64,000 nt of DNA from Desulfobacteraceae bacterium. Its GTDB lineage: Bacteria > Desulfobacterota > Desulfobacteria > Desulfobacterales > Desulfosalsimonadaceae. This document shows positions 24,528 through 33,724 of this stretch, piece by piece; within the stretch, counting starts at the first letter, position 1, and each line of letters begins with the position of its first letter. The stretch spans positions 1 through 64,000 of the forward strand of contig JAABTJ010000015.1 of assembly GCA_011389935.1 (NCBI GenBank). The letters run 5' to 3'. The position numbers and the translations under genes are program-made. Below the pieces are notes generated by a model. That model did not search any database and was not told the DNA's origin. It saw nothing but the letters and a program-made list of their open reading frames with translations.

Positions 24528-26962
24528 GATGTCCGGGCGGGCTTTTTGGCTGTCGCGGGAGCGGCCGGCGCCGGGGCCTTCAGGACATTTTTCCCGATGG
24601 CAATCTCGATGACCTCGTCAATGGTATTCACCGGGGTAAAGGCAATCTTTCGCTTCACGTTTTTGGGAATCTCGGATAACTCCGGCTTGTTTTTCATCGG
24701 AATAATAATGTTCTTGATACCAAAGCGGAGCGCGCCGATGGCCTTTTCCCGCAAGCCGCCGATCGGCAGCACCCTGCCGCGGAGCGATATCTCGCCGGTC
24801 ATGGCAATGGCTTTGTCCACCGGTTTTTTGGTAAGTGCGGAAATCAGGGCCGTTGCCATGGCAATACCGGCGGAAGGCCCGTCCTTTGGAATGGCCCCGG
24901 CCGGAACATGGATGTGGATATCCATGCCTTCGAAAACATTCTTTTTGATGCCGAGTTCCTTGCGATGGGCGCGTGCATAGCTCAAGGCCGCCCTGGCGGA
25001 TTCCTGCATGATTTCACCAAGCTGCCCGGTAATGATCAGTTCCCCCTTGCCTTCCAGCAGCGACACCTCCACATAGAGCACCTCGCCCCCCACCTGCGTC
25101 CATGCAAGTCCGGTGGCAAGCCCCACCTGGCTTTCGTCCTGGTCGAGCTCCGGAAAAAACCGGGCCGGGCCCAGGAAGGTATGCAGGTTGCCCCGGGTGA
25201 TCCGGTAGGGCCCTTTTTCGCCTTCGGCCAGCTTTCGCGCCGTTTTCCGGCACAAGGCACCGATTTCCCGCTCCAGATTGCGAACCCCGGCCTCGCAGGT
25301 GTAGTCCGTAATAATTTGCTCAATGGCAGACCGGCTGAACACCAGGTTCCCCGCTTTCAGCCCGTTGTCCGAAAGCTGCCGTGGCACGAGGTATTTTTCC
25401 GCGATTACGGACTTTTCCTCTTCCGTGTAACCGGGCAGTTGAATGACCTCCATGCGGTCAAGCAGCGCGGACGGTATGGTGTCGGTCATGTTGGCCGTAA
25501 GGATGAAAAGCACCTTGGACAGATCAAAGGTCAGGTTCAGAAAATGATCTGAAAAATCGGTATTCTGTTCCGGGTCGAGGGCCTCGAGCAATGCCGAGGA
25601 CGGGTCACCACGGAAATCCATGCCGATTTTGTCGATCTCATCCATCATGAAGACCGGGTTGTTGCTTTCGCACTGCTTCAACCCCTGGATAATGCGCCCC
25701 GGCATGGCGCCGATATAGGTTCTCCTGTGCCCGCGGATTTCCGCCTCGTCGCGTATCCCGCCCAACGACATCCGGAAGAACTTCCGGTTCATGGCATCGG
25801 CAATGGCCTGGCCGAGGGATGTCTTCCCGACGCCGGGAGGACCCACAAAGCAAAGGATCTGCCCCTTTTTTTTGGGGTTCAGCTTGCGAACACTCAGGTA
25901 CTCCAGAATACGGTCCTTGATTTTCTCCAGGCCGTAATGTTTTTCATCCAGAACGGATTTTGCTTTTGGAATATCAATGACATCCTTTGTGGCGCGGCTC
26001 CATGGCAAATCCACCAGCCAATCCAGGTATGAACGTACGATGGTGGCTTCGGATGAATCCGGATGCATCTGTTCAAGGCGCTTGAGCTGCTTGTCTGCTT
26101 CGTTCAGGGCATGCTTGGGCATCCGGGCTTTTTTGATTCGCTGCGTGAAATCATTGATTTCCGCCAGGCGCTCATCCTGCTCTCCCAGTTCCTTGTGAAT
26201 CGCCCTCACCTGTTCGCGCAGAAAATAGTCCCGCTGGTTTTTGGAGATTTCATCGCGAACCGAAGACTGAATCTTGGCCTGGACCGTGGAGAGTTCGACC
26301 TCCCGGGCCAGGTAATTGTTTACGGCCCGAAGCCTTTCGATGGGCTCATCAATTTCCAGAAGCCCCTGGGCTTCTTCCAGTTTGAGCTTCAGGTTGGAGG
26401 ATACCAGGTCCGCAAGTTTGCCGGGGCTTTCGATTTCCTCCAGGAGCATGCCGATCTCACTGGAATATTCGCCCCGAAGATTGAGTATTTTTTCGCAGTT
26501 CTCCCGGACATTTCGCATCAAAGCCTGCGTTTCAACATTACCTTTTACATCATAACTATCCGGAATTACATCTATTGAAACGTGATAAACAGACTTTTTA
26601 TTGATGTAGCGCTTGATCCGCCCTTTTTCAAGCCCGTGAACCAGCACCTTGAAATGACCGTCGGGAAGTTTCAGCATGCGCAGTATCCGGCATGCGGTTC
26701 CCACGCGGTAGATATCTTTGGGGCCGGGATCTTCGACCATCGGATCCTTCTGGGTGGCGAGGAAAATGATCTGCTCCCTTTTCATCGCCTCTTCCACGGC
26801 GCGCAAGGACTTTTCGCGCCCGATATAAAGCGGCAGGACCATGTCCGTATATACGACCACATCCCTGACCGGCAGCAGGGGAAGTTTTTCCGGAATTTCA
26901 ACGGACTTGCCCCCCTCATCATCAATCAACCGGATCAGATCGTCTTTATCGCTTTCAGCCAT
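24524..26962 (-). CDS. lon: ATP-dependent protease Lon
   Basis: This 812-residue cytosolic AAA+ serine protease degrades damaged and regulatory proteins. It has an N-terminal LON substrate domain (LLPVRDVVVY), Walker A GPPGVGKTSLG, Walker B VFMMDEIDK, and the Ser-Lys dyad with Ser697 in KDGPSAG and a lysine in the LREKAIGAL segment. The ATG at 26962 is chosen because CAGGAG stands six bases upstream; the longer frame begins with TTG at 26992. A short alanine/lysine-rich tail (APAPAAPATAKKPARTS) ends the protein. tsaB overlaps its stop. Confidence 0.97.
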   Translation of the reverse strand: MAESDKDDLIRLIDDEGGKSVEIPEKLPLLPVRDVVVYTDMVLPLYIGREKSLRAVEEAMKREQIIFLATQKDPMVEDPGPKDIYRVGTACRILRMLKLPDGHFKVLVHGLEKGRIKRYINKKSVYHVSIDVIPDSYDVKGNVETQALMRNVRENCEKILNLRGEYSSEIGMLLEEIESPGKLADLVSSNLKLKLEEAQGLLEIDEPIERLRAVNNYLAREVELSTVQAKIQSSVRDEISKNQRDYFLREQVRAIHKELGEQDERLAEINDFTQRIKKARMPKHALNEADKQLKRLEQMHPDSSEATIVRSYLDWLVDLPWSRATKDVIDIPKAKSVLDEKHYGLEKIKDRILEYLSVRKLNPKKKGQILCFVGPPGVGKTSLGQAIADAMNRKFFRMSLGGIRDEAEIRGHRRTYIGAMPGRIIQGLKQCESNNPVFMMDEIDKIGMDFRGDPSSALLEALDPEQNTDFSDHFLNLTFDLSKVLFILTANMTDTIPSALLDRMEVIQLPGYTEEEKSVIAEKYLVPRQLSDNGLKAGNLVFSRSAIEQIITDYTCEAGVRNLEREIGALCRKTARKLAEGEKGPYRITRGNLHTFLGPARFFPELDQDESQVGLATGLAWTQVGGEVLYVEVSLLEGKGELIITGQLGEIMQESARAALSYARAHRKELGIKKNVFEGMDIHIHVPAGAIPKDGPSAGIAMATALISALTKKPVDKAIAMTGEISLRGRVLPIGGLREKAIGALRFGIKNIIIPMKNKPELSEIPKNVKRKIAFTPVNTIDEVIEIAIGKNVLKAPAPAAPATAKKPARTS

Positions 26963-27069
26963 TGTGACTCCTGACATGAACTTTTTCGTCAATTTTATTC
27001 TTCCTTCTCAATCCCTGTTTTTCTGCAGATGACAAACACGGCTTTCGGTGATATGCGTCCAGGGCCCTT

Positions 27070-27098
27070 ACATAATTTATCCCGCAACGAAAGGTCAA
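27070..27098 (-). promoter_or_regulatory. Putative promoter of lon
   Basis: TTGACC (27098-27093), 17 bases, TTATGT (27075-27070) on the minus strand. A CTTGA-type -35 invites a heat-shock sigma reading, but no CCCCAT-like -10 follows at the right distance, so sigma70-like use is the simpler view. Confidence 0.4.
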
Positions 27099-27247
27099 GC
27101 CCCGCGTGAAAAAACATATTCCTTATAGACCTGTTATATGGTAAATACAATACATTCCCACCTGTTTGGGGGCATGACATCGCACGGCCCCGGACCGGTA
27201 TTTTCAGACAACCTTTCGAAATCATTAAAATAAGCACTAATTAACTC

Positions 27248-28027
27248 ATGTCAAACCCGTTTGAAATCACCATCGGTTTTTTATTTGGCCTGTTTATCGG
27301 AAGTTTTCTCAATGTCTGCATCTACCGGATTCCCGAAAACAAATCTATCGTAATGCCTGCATCCAACTGCCCCGGGTGTCATACCCCCATACGGTTTTTC
27401 GATAATATCCCCGTTTTGAGCTACGTTTGGCTCCTGGGCAGATGCCGAAGCTGCCATGCGCCCATCAGCATCCGGTACCCCGTGGTGGAACTGCTTACCG
27501 GGGTTTTTGCCGGCTTGTGCGTGCTGAAATTCGGATTTACCCTTGCGGCCGCCATTTATTTTGCATTTATTGCATCCCTTTTGGTAATCACCTTTATCGA
27601 CATCGATCACCGCATTATTCCCGATGTTATTTCCCTTCCGGCAATCCCGGTATTCTTTGGCGCAACATTCTTTTTACCCGGTATCGGCCCGGTTGAATCG
27701 ATAGCGGGCATTCTCATCGGCGGCGGAAGCCTTTTTCTTGTGGCGTGGGCGTATTACCTTTTCACCGGAAAAGAGGGAATGGGGGGCGGAGATATCAAGC
27801 TGCTTGCCATGATCGGGGCTGTCGTCGGATGGCAGGGCGTCATATTAGCCATTTTTGCGGCTTCCATTACCGGAACCGTTGTGGGCGGCATACTGATGCT
27901 CGCCTCCGGCAAAAACCTGAAATTGGCAATCCCCTTTGGCCCGTTCCTTGCCGTAGGCGCTGTGATTTCAGTATTTTATGGTCCGGAATTGATCCGGTGG
28001 TACATCTATGGCGTCCGCCCGTTTTAG
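27248..28027 (+). CDS. pilD: Prepilin peptidase/N-methyltransferase (A24 family)
   Basis: This 259-residue inner-membrane aspartyl protease processes and methylates type IV pilins and type II secretion pseudopilins. The cytoplasmic zinc loop has two CxxC pairs (CPGC and CRSC, about 39-75). The catalytic aspartates lie in FIDIDHR (about 117-123) and GGGDIKLL, and about eight transmembrane segments are apparent. No pilin genes are adjacent. The ribosome site is weak. The gene is divergent from lon. Confidence 0.93.
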   Translation: MSNPFEITIGFLFGLFIGSFLNVCIYRIPENKSIVMPASNCPGCHTPIRFFDNIPVLSYVWLLGRCRSCHAPISIRYPVVELLTGVFAGLCVLKFGFTLAAAIYFAFIASLLVITFIDIDHRIIPDVISLPAIPVFFGATFFLPGIGPVESIAGILIGGGSLFLVAWAYYLFTGKEGMGGGDIKLLAMIGAVVGWQGVILAIFAASITGTVVGGILMLASGKNLKLAIPFGPFLAVGAVISVFYGPELIRWYIYGVRPF

Positions 28028-28089
28028 ACACGTAGACCAAAAAAGAACATGTGTTTTAACCTAAATCGGCCGACTCCTTAAAAACACTC

Positions 28090-28118
28090 TTGACACAATG
28101 TTTTCATAACCGTATGAA
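28090..28118 (+). promoter_or_regulatory. Sigma70 promoter for the HU gene
   Basis: TTGACA (28090-28095), 17 bases, TATGAA (28113-28118), giving a start near 28125 and a leader of about 180 bases before the GTG at 28305. The 277-base gap before the HU gene holds nothing else recognisable. Confidence 0.6.
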
Positions 28119-28304
28119 TATAGAACAACGGTTCGGTTAACAAAAAATGTTTGAACGACAGAACAGCCTGCGGGTCATTTGCAAAACGTTTTACGCCGAT
28201 GCGATCCGTTTTCCATGTATATATACGATCTGTTGAAGGATCATTTGAATACCCATAACCCCCCCGCAAAAACCAACAACAACCGCAAAGAAAGGAGTAG
28301 TCAA

Positions 28305-28574
28305 GTGAACAAGGCAGATTTAATCAACGAAGTATCAAAAGTCGTAAACACCAAGAAAGAGGCCCAGGCGGCAGTCGATTGCATGGTCCAGGCAATCACG
28401 GATGCACTGTCCAAGGGAGACTCCGTAACCTTGGTTGGATTCGGCACCTTCAAACCCGTTAAAAGAGACGCTCGTACGGGCAGAAACCCCCAAACCGGTG
28501 CGCCGATAAACATCAAGGCGCGCAAAGTGCCGAAATTTACGCCCGGAAAAGCACTCAAAGAAGCGTTGAACTAA
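28305..28574 (+). CDS. hup: HU family DNA-binding protein
   Basis: This 89-residue nucleoid protein bends DNA as a dimer. VNKADLINEVSKVVNTKKEA opens the protein, and the DNA-binding beta arm is marked by GRNPQTGAPINIKA. The GTG at 28305 is the start because AAAGGAG lies nine bases before it and the HU fold begins there; an upstream ATG at 28179 would add 42 unrelated residues. A strong terminator follows directly. Confidence 0.95.
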   Translation: MNKADLINEVSKVVNTKKEAQAAVDCMVQAITDALSKGDSVTLVGFGTFKPVKRDARTGRNPQTGAPINIKARKVPKFTPGKALKEALN

Positions 28575-28612
28575 TTCCGATTTTTTTGCAAGCCCTGGAG
28601 CATTACGAATTC

Positions 28613-28682
28613 AAAAATCCAGGGGCCGGAAAAAAACCGATAACTTTTTGGTTTCTCTCTGTATTCCGGCCCCTGGATTTTT
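28613..28682 (+). terminator. Strong bidirectional terminator after the HU gene
   Basis: A 19-base perfect inverted repeat (AAAAATCCAGGGGCCGGAA and complement) with T5 at the 3' end ends the HU transcript. The loop of about 32 bases contains a second small AAACC:GGTTT hairpin. It can also serve the convergent selenoprotein gene, which ends at 28712. Confidence 0.93.
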
Positions 28683-28711
28683 AATGCCAGTAAAATTGAA
28701 CAGCCTGTGAT

Positions 28712-29029
28712 CTACTCCGCATCCGTTCCGCAACTGGAACCGCATGCGCAGGACCCGTCCCCCAGATCAATATTTGAGCTGATGGCAAACCCCATCCCTT
28801 TATGATCGATTACAATCGGCTTCGCCTTTTCCAGAAAATCCTTGTCGGCGATAAATTCGAATCCCTTTACATCAAACACTTCATCGGTTTCTCTTGGTTC
28901 ATCCAGAACCATGGCCAGTGAAGGCCCGCCTCATCCGCCCGGGTTCAGAAGAACCCGTATGGGGCGCGCTGTTTTGTCCTTGAAAAATTCGGCAATCTCC
29001 TGGTATGCCGTTTCCGTTACCTTGAACAT
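28712..29029 (-). CDS. HesB/IscA-like selenoprotein (Sec encoded by in-frame TGA)
   Basis: From the ATG at 29029, with GGAGGG four bases upstream, the frame reads 32 codons, then TGA at 28933-28931, then continues uninterrupted to TAG at 28712. The join reads NPGG-U-GGPSLAMVLD, where the IscA/HesB fold is continuous on both sides of the TGA. Family members with this Gly-Gly-Sec-Gly-Gly pattern are known as HesB-like selenoproteins in anaerobic deltaproteobacterial lineages. The 105-residue product ends in a cysteine cluster (CACGSSC). A probable SECIS hairpin lies at 28895-28911. Role: Fe-S or metal binding is likely, unproven. Reading the TGA as stop would leave two meaningless fragments. 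Confidence 0.88.
28895..28911 (-). promoter_or_regulatory. Putative bacterial SECIS element
   Basis: TGGTTC (28911-28906) pairs with GAACCA (28900-28895) around a TGGAT loop. The loop begins 25 bases after the Sec TGA and has G in its second position, matching the rule for bacterial SECIS hairpins, which lie within the coding region just after the codon. Confidence 0.6.
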
Positions 29030-29140
29030 GGTACCCTCCGTATAGGAATAAATGAAATAAGTATATATTTTCCACTGCCAACAAGCAACTGACAGCAGAT
29101 AAAACTATACATGAATGGTGCGATTGTCAATGCATTCAAT

Positions 29141-29187
29141 CCATCTCAAAAAATCTTTTGGCCCGATATCTTTTTTTGAGAGGACTT
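29141..29187. repeat. Hairpin related to the one at 18834
   Basis: TCTCAAAAAA near 29144 pairs with TTTTTTTGAGA near 29171-29181; read in reverse the segment resembles the ACAAGCC-ATCTCAAAA hairpin at 18834-18872. It lies between two divergent genes, so it is not acting as a terminator there. Confidence 0.45.
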
Positions 29188-29337
29188 GTCATCAAAAACA
29201 GTATCCGATGCATTCGGCCGGCTCTTCTCCCGTGCCGCACATTTCTTGACTTGCGTCCGACAATCTGCTAACCAGACGCAAACGGAAAACGATTGCGCCA
29301 ATACCTATAACGACACTTATGGAAAGGAAGTCCGTCA

Positions 29338-29754
29338 ATGGAAAGAACCTTGTCAATCATCAAACCCGACGGCGTCAAGCAGGGGCTGATCGGTGAAGTC
29401 GTCCGTCGTTTTGAAAAAAACGGCATCCGGATCATCGCCATGAAAATGATTCGGATGACCAAAAATCAGGCAAAAGGGTTTTACGCGGTTCATGAAAAAC
29501 GCCCCTTTTTTGACAGCCTGACCGATTTCATGTCCTCGGGCCCCGTCGTGGTCATGGTGCTGGAAGCCGATGATGTCATCGCGAAAAACAGGACGCTCAT
29601 GGGGGCGACCAATTTCGAGGAAGCCGCCGAAGGTACCATCCGGCGCGATTTTGCCACCGATATTGAAAAAAATGTCGTCCACGGCTCGGATTCGCCGGAA
29701 ACCGCAGCGTTTGAAATCGGATATTTTTTCAATGCGTTTGAAATTGCCGGGTAG
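29338..29754 (+). CDS. ndk: Nucleoside diphosphate kinase
   Basis: This 138-residue enzyme transfers phosphate between NTPs and NDPs through a phosphohistidine. [20 protein letters not shown] and the active-site [12 protein letters not shown] (His about 118) are diagnostic. AAAGGAAG lies before the ATG. It is convergent with lepA, leaving only eight bases between the stops. Confidence 0.97.
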   Translation: MERTLSIIKPDGVKQGLIGEVVRRFEKNGIRIIAMKMIRMTKNQAKGFYAVHEKRPFFDSLTDFMSSGPVVVMVLEADDVIAKNRTLMGATNFEEAAEGTIRRDFATDIEKNVVHGSDSPETAAFEIGYFFNAFEIAG

Positions 29755-29762
29755 TCGGCGCT

Positions 29763-31556
29763 TTATTCCTTGCTTTTCAGCACCGAGAGAAAGGCGTTCT
29801 GCGGGATCATGACGTTGCCCGCCATCTTCATCCGTTTTTTACCTTTTCTCTGTTTTTCCAGAAGTTTGCGCTTTCGGGAGATGTCCCCGCCATAACATTT
29901 GGCGGTAACGTCCTTCCGGTAGGGATTGATCGTCTCCCGGGCGATCACCTTTCCGCCGATGGCGCCCTGTATGGCAACCTTGAACATGTGCCGGGGGATT
30001 TCCTCCTTGAGCCTATCGCAGGCATTTCTTGCCCTGAACACCGCGTTGTCCCGGTGCACGAGCTGGGACAACGCATCCACTTTTTCCGCATTGATAAGAA
30101 TGTCTACCTTTACGATATCCGTTTCCCGGTAATCGATAATTTCATAGTCAAAAGACCCGTAGCCCTGGGTGACGGTCTTGAGCCGGTCGTAAAAATCATA
30201 CACTACCTCTGATAACGGCAGCTCGAATATCATTTCCAGGCGGTTGCTCGAAAAATACTGGTAATTTTTATTGATCCCCCGGCGCTCCATGCAAAGGGTC
30301 ATGACTGTCCCCATGTATTTGTCCGGCACCATGATCGACGCCCGTATATAGGGTTCCCGCGTGGATGCAATGGTTGCCGGATCCGGAAAGAGCGCTGGAT
30401 TTTCCACCATCAGGGTCGTTCCATCCGTGAGCACGACTTCGTAGCGGACCGAAGGCGCGGTGATAATCAGTGAAAGATCGTATTCCCGCTCAAGGCGCTC
30501 CTGTACCACTTCAAGGTGAAGCAGCCCCAGAAATCCGCACCGGAAGCCAAAACCCAACGCGGAGGACGAATCTTTTTCATACACCAGGGAGGCATCATTG
30601 AGCTTCAGTTTTTCAAGGGCGACAATCAGTTCCGGGTAATCATCGGTGGAAACCGGGTAGATAGAGGAAAAAACAACCGGTTTGGGGTCTTTGAATCCGG
30701 GCATGGCCTGCTCGCAGGGTCGATCTTTGCGCGTAATGGTGTCGCCGGATTTTGTATCGGAAACGGTTTTTATGCCGGCGATGAGGTAGCCCACCCGGCC
30801 GGCGGCGATCTCGTCCTGGATGATCCGCTTGATCTGGAAGATGCCCACCTCTTCCACCGTGTATTCCGCCTTGTTGGACATAAACATGATTTTGTCCTTG
30901 GGCCGGATCCTGCCGTCAAAAACCCTGAAATGAACGATCGTCCCCCTGAAAGGGTCATAATGGGAATCAAAAATCAGGGCCTTGGCCGGTGCGTTCGGCT
31001 CCCCTTTTGGCGGCGGGAGCTTATGGACAATGGCCTCCAGGATCTCCTCAATACCGATGTTGTTTTTTGCCGACGCGAGAATGGCGGTATCCGGATCGAG
31101 TCCCAGATCTTCTTCGATCTGGTTTTTGACCATTTCGATGTTCGCCGAGGGAAGATCGATCTTGTTGATTACCGGGATAATCTCCAGGTCATTTTCCAGG
31201 GCGAGGTAGAGATTGGCGAGCGTCTGGGCCTCGACCCCCTGGCTGGCATCAATGAGCAGCAGGGCGCCTTCGCAGGAAGCAAGGGCGCGGGAGACTTCAT
31301 AGCTGAAATCCACATGCCCCGGGGTATCGATCAGGTTGAGCCAATACAGGTTGCCGTCCTTTGCGGTGTAGGGCAGGCAGATGGTCTGGCTTTTGATGGT
31401 GATGCCCCGCTCCCGCTCTATATCCATGCTGTCGAGGATCTGGTCCTTGAAATCCCTGTCCGAAACGATGTCGGTAGACTGGATCAGGCGGTCCGAGAGG
31501 GTGGACTTGCCATGATCAATATGGGCGATGATGCTGAAATTGCGTATATTTTTCAT
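29763..31556 (-). CDS. lepA: Elongation factor 4 (LepA)
   Basis: This 597-residue ribosome-associated GTPase has GTP-binding motifs AHIDHGKST (about 10-18), DTPGHVDF and NKIDLPSA, with the LepA-specific C-terminal domain (FDYEIIDYRETDIVKVDILIN, as FDYEIIDYRE and DIVKVDILIN). The start at 31556 (MKNIRNFSIIAH) matches all relatives; a longer frame from 31619 has no support. No clear ribosome site is visible before it. Confidence 0.96.
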   Translation of the reverse strand: MKNIRNFSIIAHIDHGKSTLSDRLIQSTDIVSDRDFKDQILDSMDIERERGITIKSQTICLPYTAKDGNLYWLNLIDTPGHVDFSYEVSRALASCEGALLLIDASQGVEAQTLANLYLALENDLEIIPVINKIDLPSANIEMVKNQIEEDLGLDPDTAILASAKNNIGIEEILEAIVHKLPPPKGEPNAPAKALIFDSHYDPFRGTIVHFRVFDGRIRPKDKIMFMSNKAEYTVEEVGIFQIKRIIQDEIAAGRVGYLIAGIKTVSDTKSGDTITRKDRPCEQAMPGFKDPKPVVFSSIYPVSTDDYPELIVALEKLKLNDASLVYEKDSSSALGFGFRCGFLGLLHLEVVQERLEREYDLSLIITAPSVRYEVVLTDGTTLMVENPALFPDPATIASTREPYIRASIMVPDKYMGTVMTLCMERRGINKNYQYFSSNRLEMIFELPLSEVVYDFYDRLKTVTQGYGSFDYEIIDYRETDIVKVDILINAEKVDALSQLVHRDNAVFRARNACDRLKEEIPRHMFKVAIQGAIGGKVIARETINPYRKDVTAKCYGGDISRKRKLLEKQRKGKKRMKMAGNVMIPQNAFLSVLKSKE

Positions 31557-31798
31557 AGGATGTACAATAAAAAACTGTCTTGGAATCGATAAAAGGTTTA
31601 AATGTATTGAAAAAAGCATGAAAAAAAAGCATTATGAGAACAGATCGCGGCAAACAGTCGATTGCGCGCTCGTAAAATGCAGTCCGTTCCCGGAGCCGAT
31701 GAAAGCCGGCAGAAATGGTGATGTCTATCAAGTAACGCCGTCTCTGTCAAGCAATCCATTTTTCACCCATAATTTGCAATGATCATATATCCAAATCC

Positions 31799-32692
31799 AT
31801 GACTCCGCAAATTTTAATTGTAGATGACGACGACTCGATCCGGGACGCCATATCGGAGTACCTTTCCATGTCCGATTACCGGACGGATGTCGCCGGCAAT
31901 GCAAATGAAGCCATCGAACGGCTATCCGAGAAGAACTTCGACGTCGTCATTACGGATATCATAATGAACGGCATGGACGGATTGCAGCTCACGGAGCACA
32001 TCAAGGCCGTCTCCGATGCCTCCGTGGTCATTATTACCGGGTATAGCCGCGACTACACATATGAAACGGCCATTCACAAGGGGGCCGACGATTTTGTATT
32101 CAAACCGTTTCGCCTTGAAGAATTGCTGCTCCGATTAAAAAGAGTGTTGCGGGAGCGCAAAACCGCGCAGGAGCGCAACCATATCCTGGAAGAATTCAAG
32201 ATCCTTTCCATCACCGATCACCTGACCCACCTTTATAATTCAAGGCATTTTCACGCACAGCTGGAAACGGAGATCATCCGCCACGATCGCTACCAGCGCC
32301 CTCTTTCCCTTCTGATGATCGATATCGATCACTTCAAGCGGTTCAATGACGCATACGGACACATGGAAGGCGACCGCGTCCTGCAACGCATCGGCAAGGG
32401 GATCTCCTCGGTTCTTCGCACACCGGATACCGCGTACCGATACGGCGGCGAAGAATTTACCATTCTTTTGCCGGAAACCGACCTGGAAGCCGCAATACGG
32501 GCGGCCGAACGGATTAAAGAGGAGGTCGAGGGGCAAATGGCGGCATTGGAAAGCCCGTACGATCCCATTACGCTCAGCATCGGCGCAACGGAATACCTCA
32601 GGGGGGAAACGGCCGTTTCCTTTATGAAACGCGCCGACAAGGCGATGTACAAGTCCAAAAGCAAAGGGCGAAACTGTATATCGACCCTTTGA
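31799..32692 (+). CDS. Response regulator with GGDEF domain (diguanylate cyclase, PleD-like)
   Basis: This 297-residue protein has a receiver domain (acidic pocket DDDD about 9-12, phospho-acceptor Asp53 in ITDIIMNG, Lys in FVFKPF) joined to a GGDEF domain. The active-site loop is GGEEF (216-220), so it should make c-di-GMP. An RTPD inhibitory site (207-210) five residues upstream predicts product feedback. No histidine kinase is adjacent. The ATG at 31799 lacks a good ribosome site; the protein begins exactly at the receiver fold, so the start is probably right. Confidence 0.93.
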   Translation: MTPQILIVDDDDSIRDAISEYLSMSDYRTDVAGNANEAIERLSEKNFDVVITDIIMNGMDGLQLTEHIKAVSDASVVIITGYSRDYTYETAIHKGADDFVFKPFRLEELLLRLKRVLRERKTAQERNHILEEFKILSITDHLTHLYNSRHFHAQLETEIIRHDRYQRPLSLLMIDIDHFKRFNDAYGHMEGDRVLQRIGKGISSVLRTPDTAYRYGGEEFTILLPETDLEAAIRAAERIKEEVEGQMAALESPYDPITLSIGATEYLRGETAVSFMKRADKAMYKSKSKGRNCISTL

Positions 32693-32696
32693 GCGC

Positions 32697-33683
32697 TTAT
32701 CGGGACGGGTCGATACGCACTTCCAGGTACAGGTCCCCCGACTCGCCGCGGGCATTTTTCCGCCCAAGCCCTTTCAGGCGCAGCAGGCTGCCGTGGGAAA
32801 TGCCCGCCGGAATTTTGACCCTGTACATTCTTTTTTGAAAACCCGATGGAATATTGATGGTTTTGCTGGTTCCGACGGAAGCTTCGTACGGTGTAACTGT
32901 CAGGCTGGCTTTACGATCGATCCCTTCCCCGCCGGAGGTCGGTCGGACAACCTGCAGGTGGCTGCTCTTCCGGCGCCGGGGCCCGTTGAATCGCTTCCGA
33001 TCTGCCCCGGGCGATGACGCGTAAACGTTCTGGACGATCTTTATGGCCGCCACGCCGAATACAAAGCCTCCGATATGCGCCCACCAGGCAATTCCCGGCC
33101 CATCCATACCCGCCGTGCCTGCGGCGTTGAAGACCTGCATCATGAACCAGATGGCCAGAAATATAAAAGCCGGTATTTCGATAAAAAACGGAATAAAGAA
33201 TATCGGAATCAACGTAAGAATCCGGGAGGTGGGATAGAGTATGAAATATGCGCCCATCACTGCGGCAACCGCCCCGCTTGCACCGATAACGGGCGTGGTG
33301 GACGCCAGGTTGAGCGCCATATGCGTCATTGCGGAAAAAAGGCCTCCCCCGATGTAGAACAGGGCAAAACGAAACGAGCCCAGAAAATCTTCCACGTTAT
33401 CCCCGAAAAGATACAGAATCCACATATTGCCGAGTATGTGGAGAAACCCGCCATGGAGGAACATGAAGGAAAAGACTGCAAAGACCTGCTGGCCGGTTGT
33501 AAAATACCTGGCCATTTCTTCCGTCGTATATCTTGCGGGGACCAGGCCATAGGTATATGCGATCTGTTGAAAATCCGGACCATGTGCCGGGTGAAAAAAA
33601 TAGACCAGCACATTGATACTGATCAGGCTGATGGTGACAACCGGATAATGCCTGGATTGGATGGTGTCCCGTAAGGGAATCAT
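32697..33683 (-). CDS. Rhomboid intramembrane protease with C-terminal DnaJ-C-like domain
   Basis: This 328-residue protein starts with a six-helix rhomboid domain. FMFLHGGFLHILGNMW (about 74-88), the catalytic Ser136 in GASG and His203 in AHIGGFVFG are in place. After a basic linker (RRRKS, about 236-240), residues 258-325 match the DnaJ C-terminal peptide-binding domain: VTPYEASVG, VKIPAGISHGSLLRLKGLG and SGDLYLEVRI. Joining a membrane protease to a chaperone substrate-binding module is unusual and suggests delivery of unfolded substrates. It is convergent with the cyclase gene. Confidence 0.88.
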   Translation of the reverse strand: MIPLRDTIQSRHYPVVTISLISINVLVYFFHPAHGPDFQQIAYTYGLVPARYTTEEMARYFTTGQQVFAVFSFMFLHGGFLHILGNMWILYLFGDNVEDFLGSFRFALFYIGGGLFSAMTHMALNLASTTPVIGASGAVAAVMGAYFILYPTSRILTLIPIFFIPFFIEIPAFIFLAIWFMMQVFNAAGTAGMDGPGIAWWAHIGGFVFGVAAIKIVQNVYASSPGADRKRFNGPRRRKSSHLQVVRPTSGGEGIDRKASLTVTPYEASVGTSKTINIPSGFQKRMYRVKIPAGISHGSLLRLKGLGRKNARGESGDLYLEVRIDPSR

Positions 33684-33724
33684 TTAATGAAACGCTCCGC
33701 CTGGTAATTGTCGGCTACAGTGGA

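Noticed and set aside
28712-28912. Reading the 66-codon fragment as a complete gene or the locus as a pseudogene
   Set aside because: Homology continues upstream across the TGA to a well-formed start, and the Gly-Gly-Sec-Gly-Gly context and SECIS-like hairpin fit a selenoprotein.
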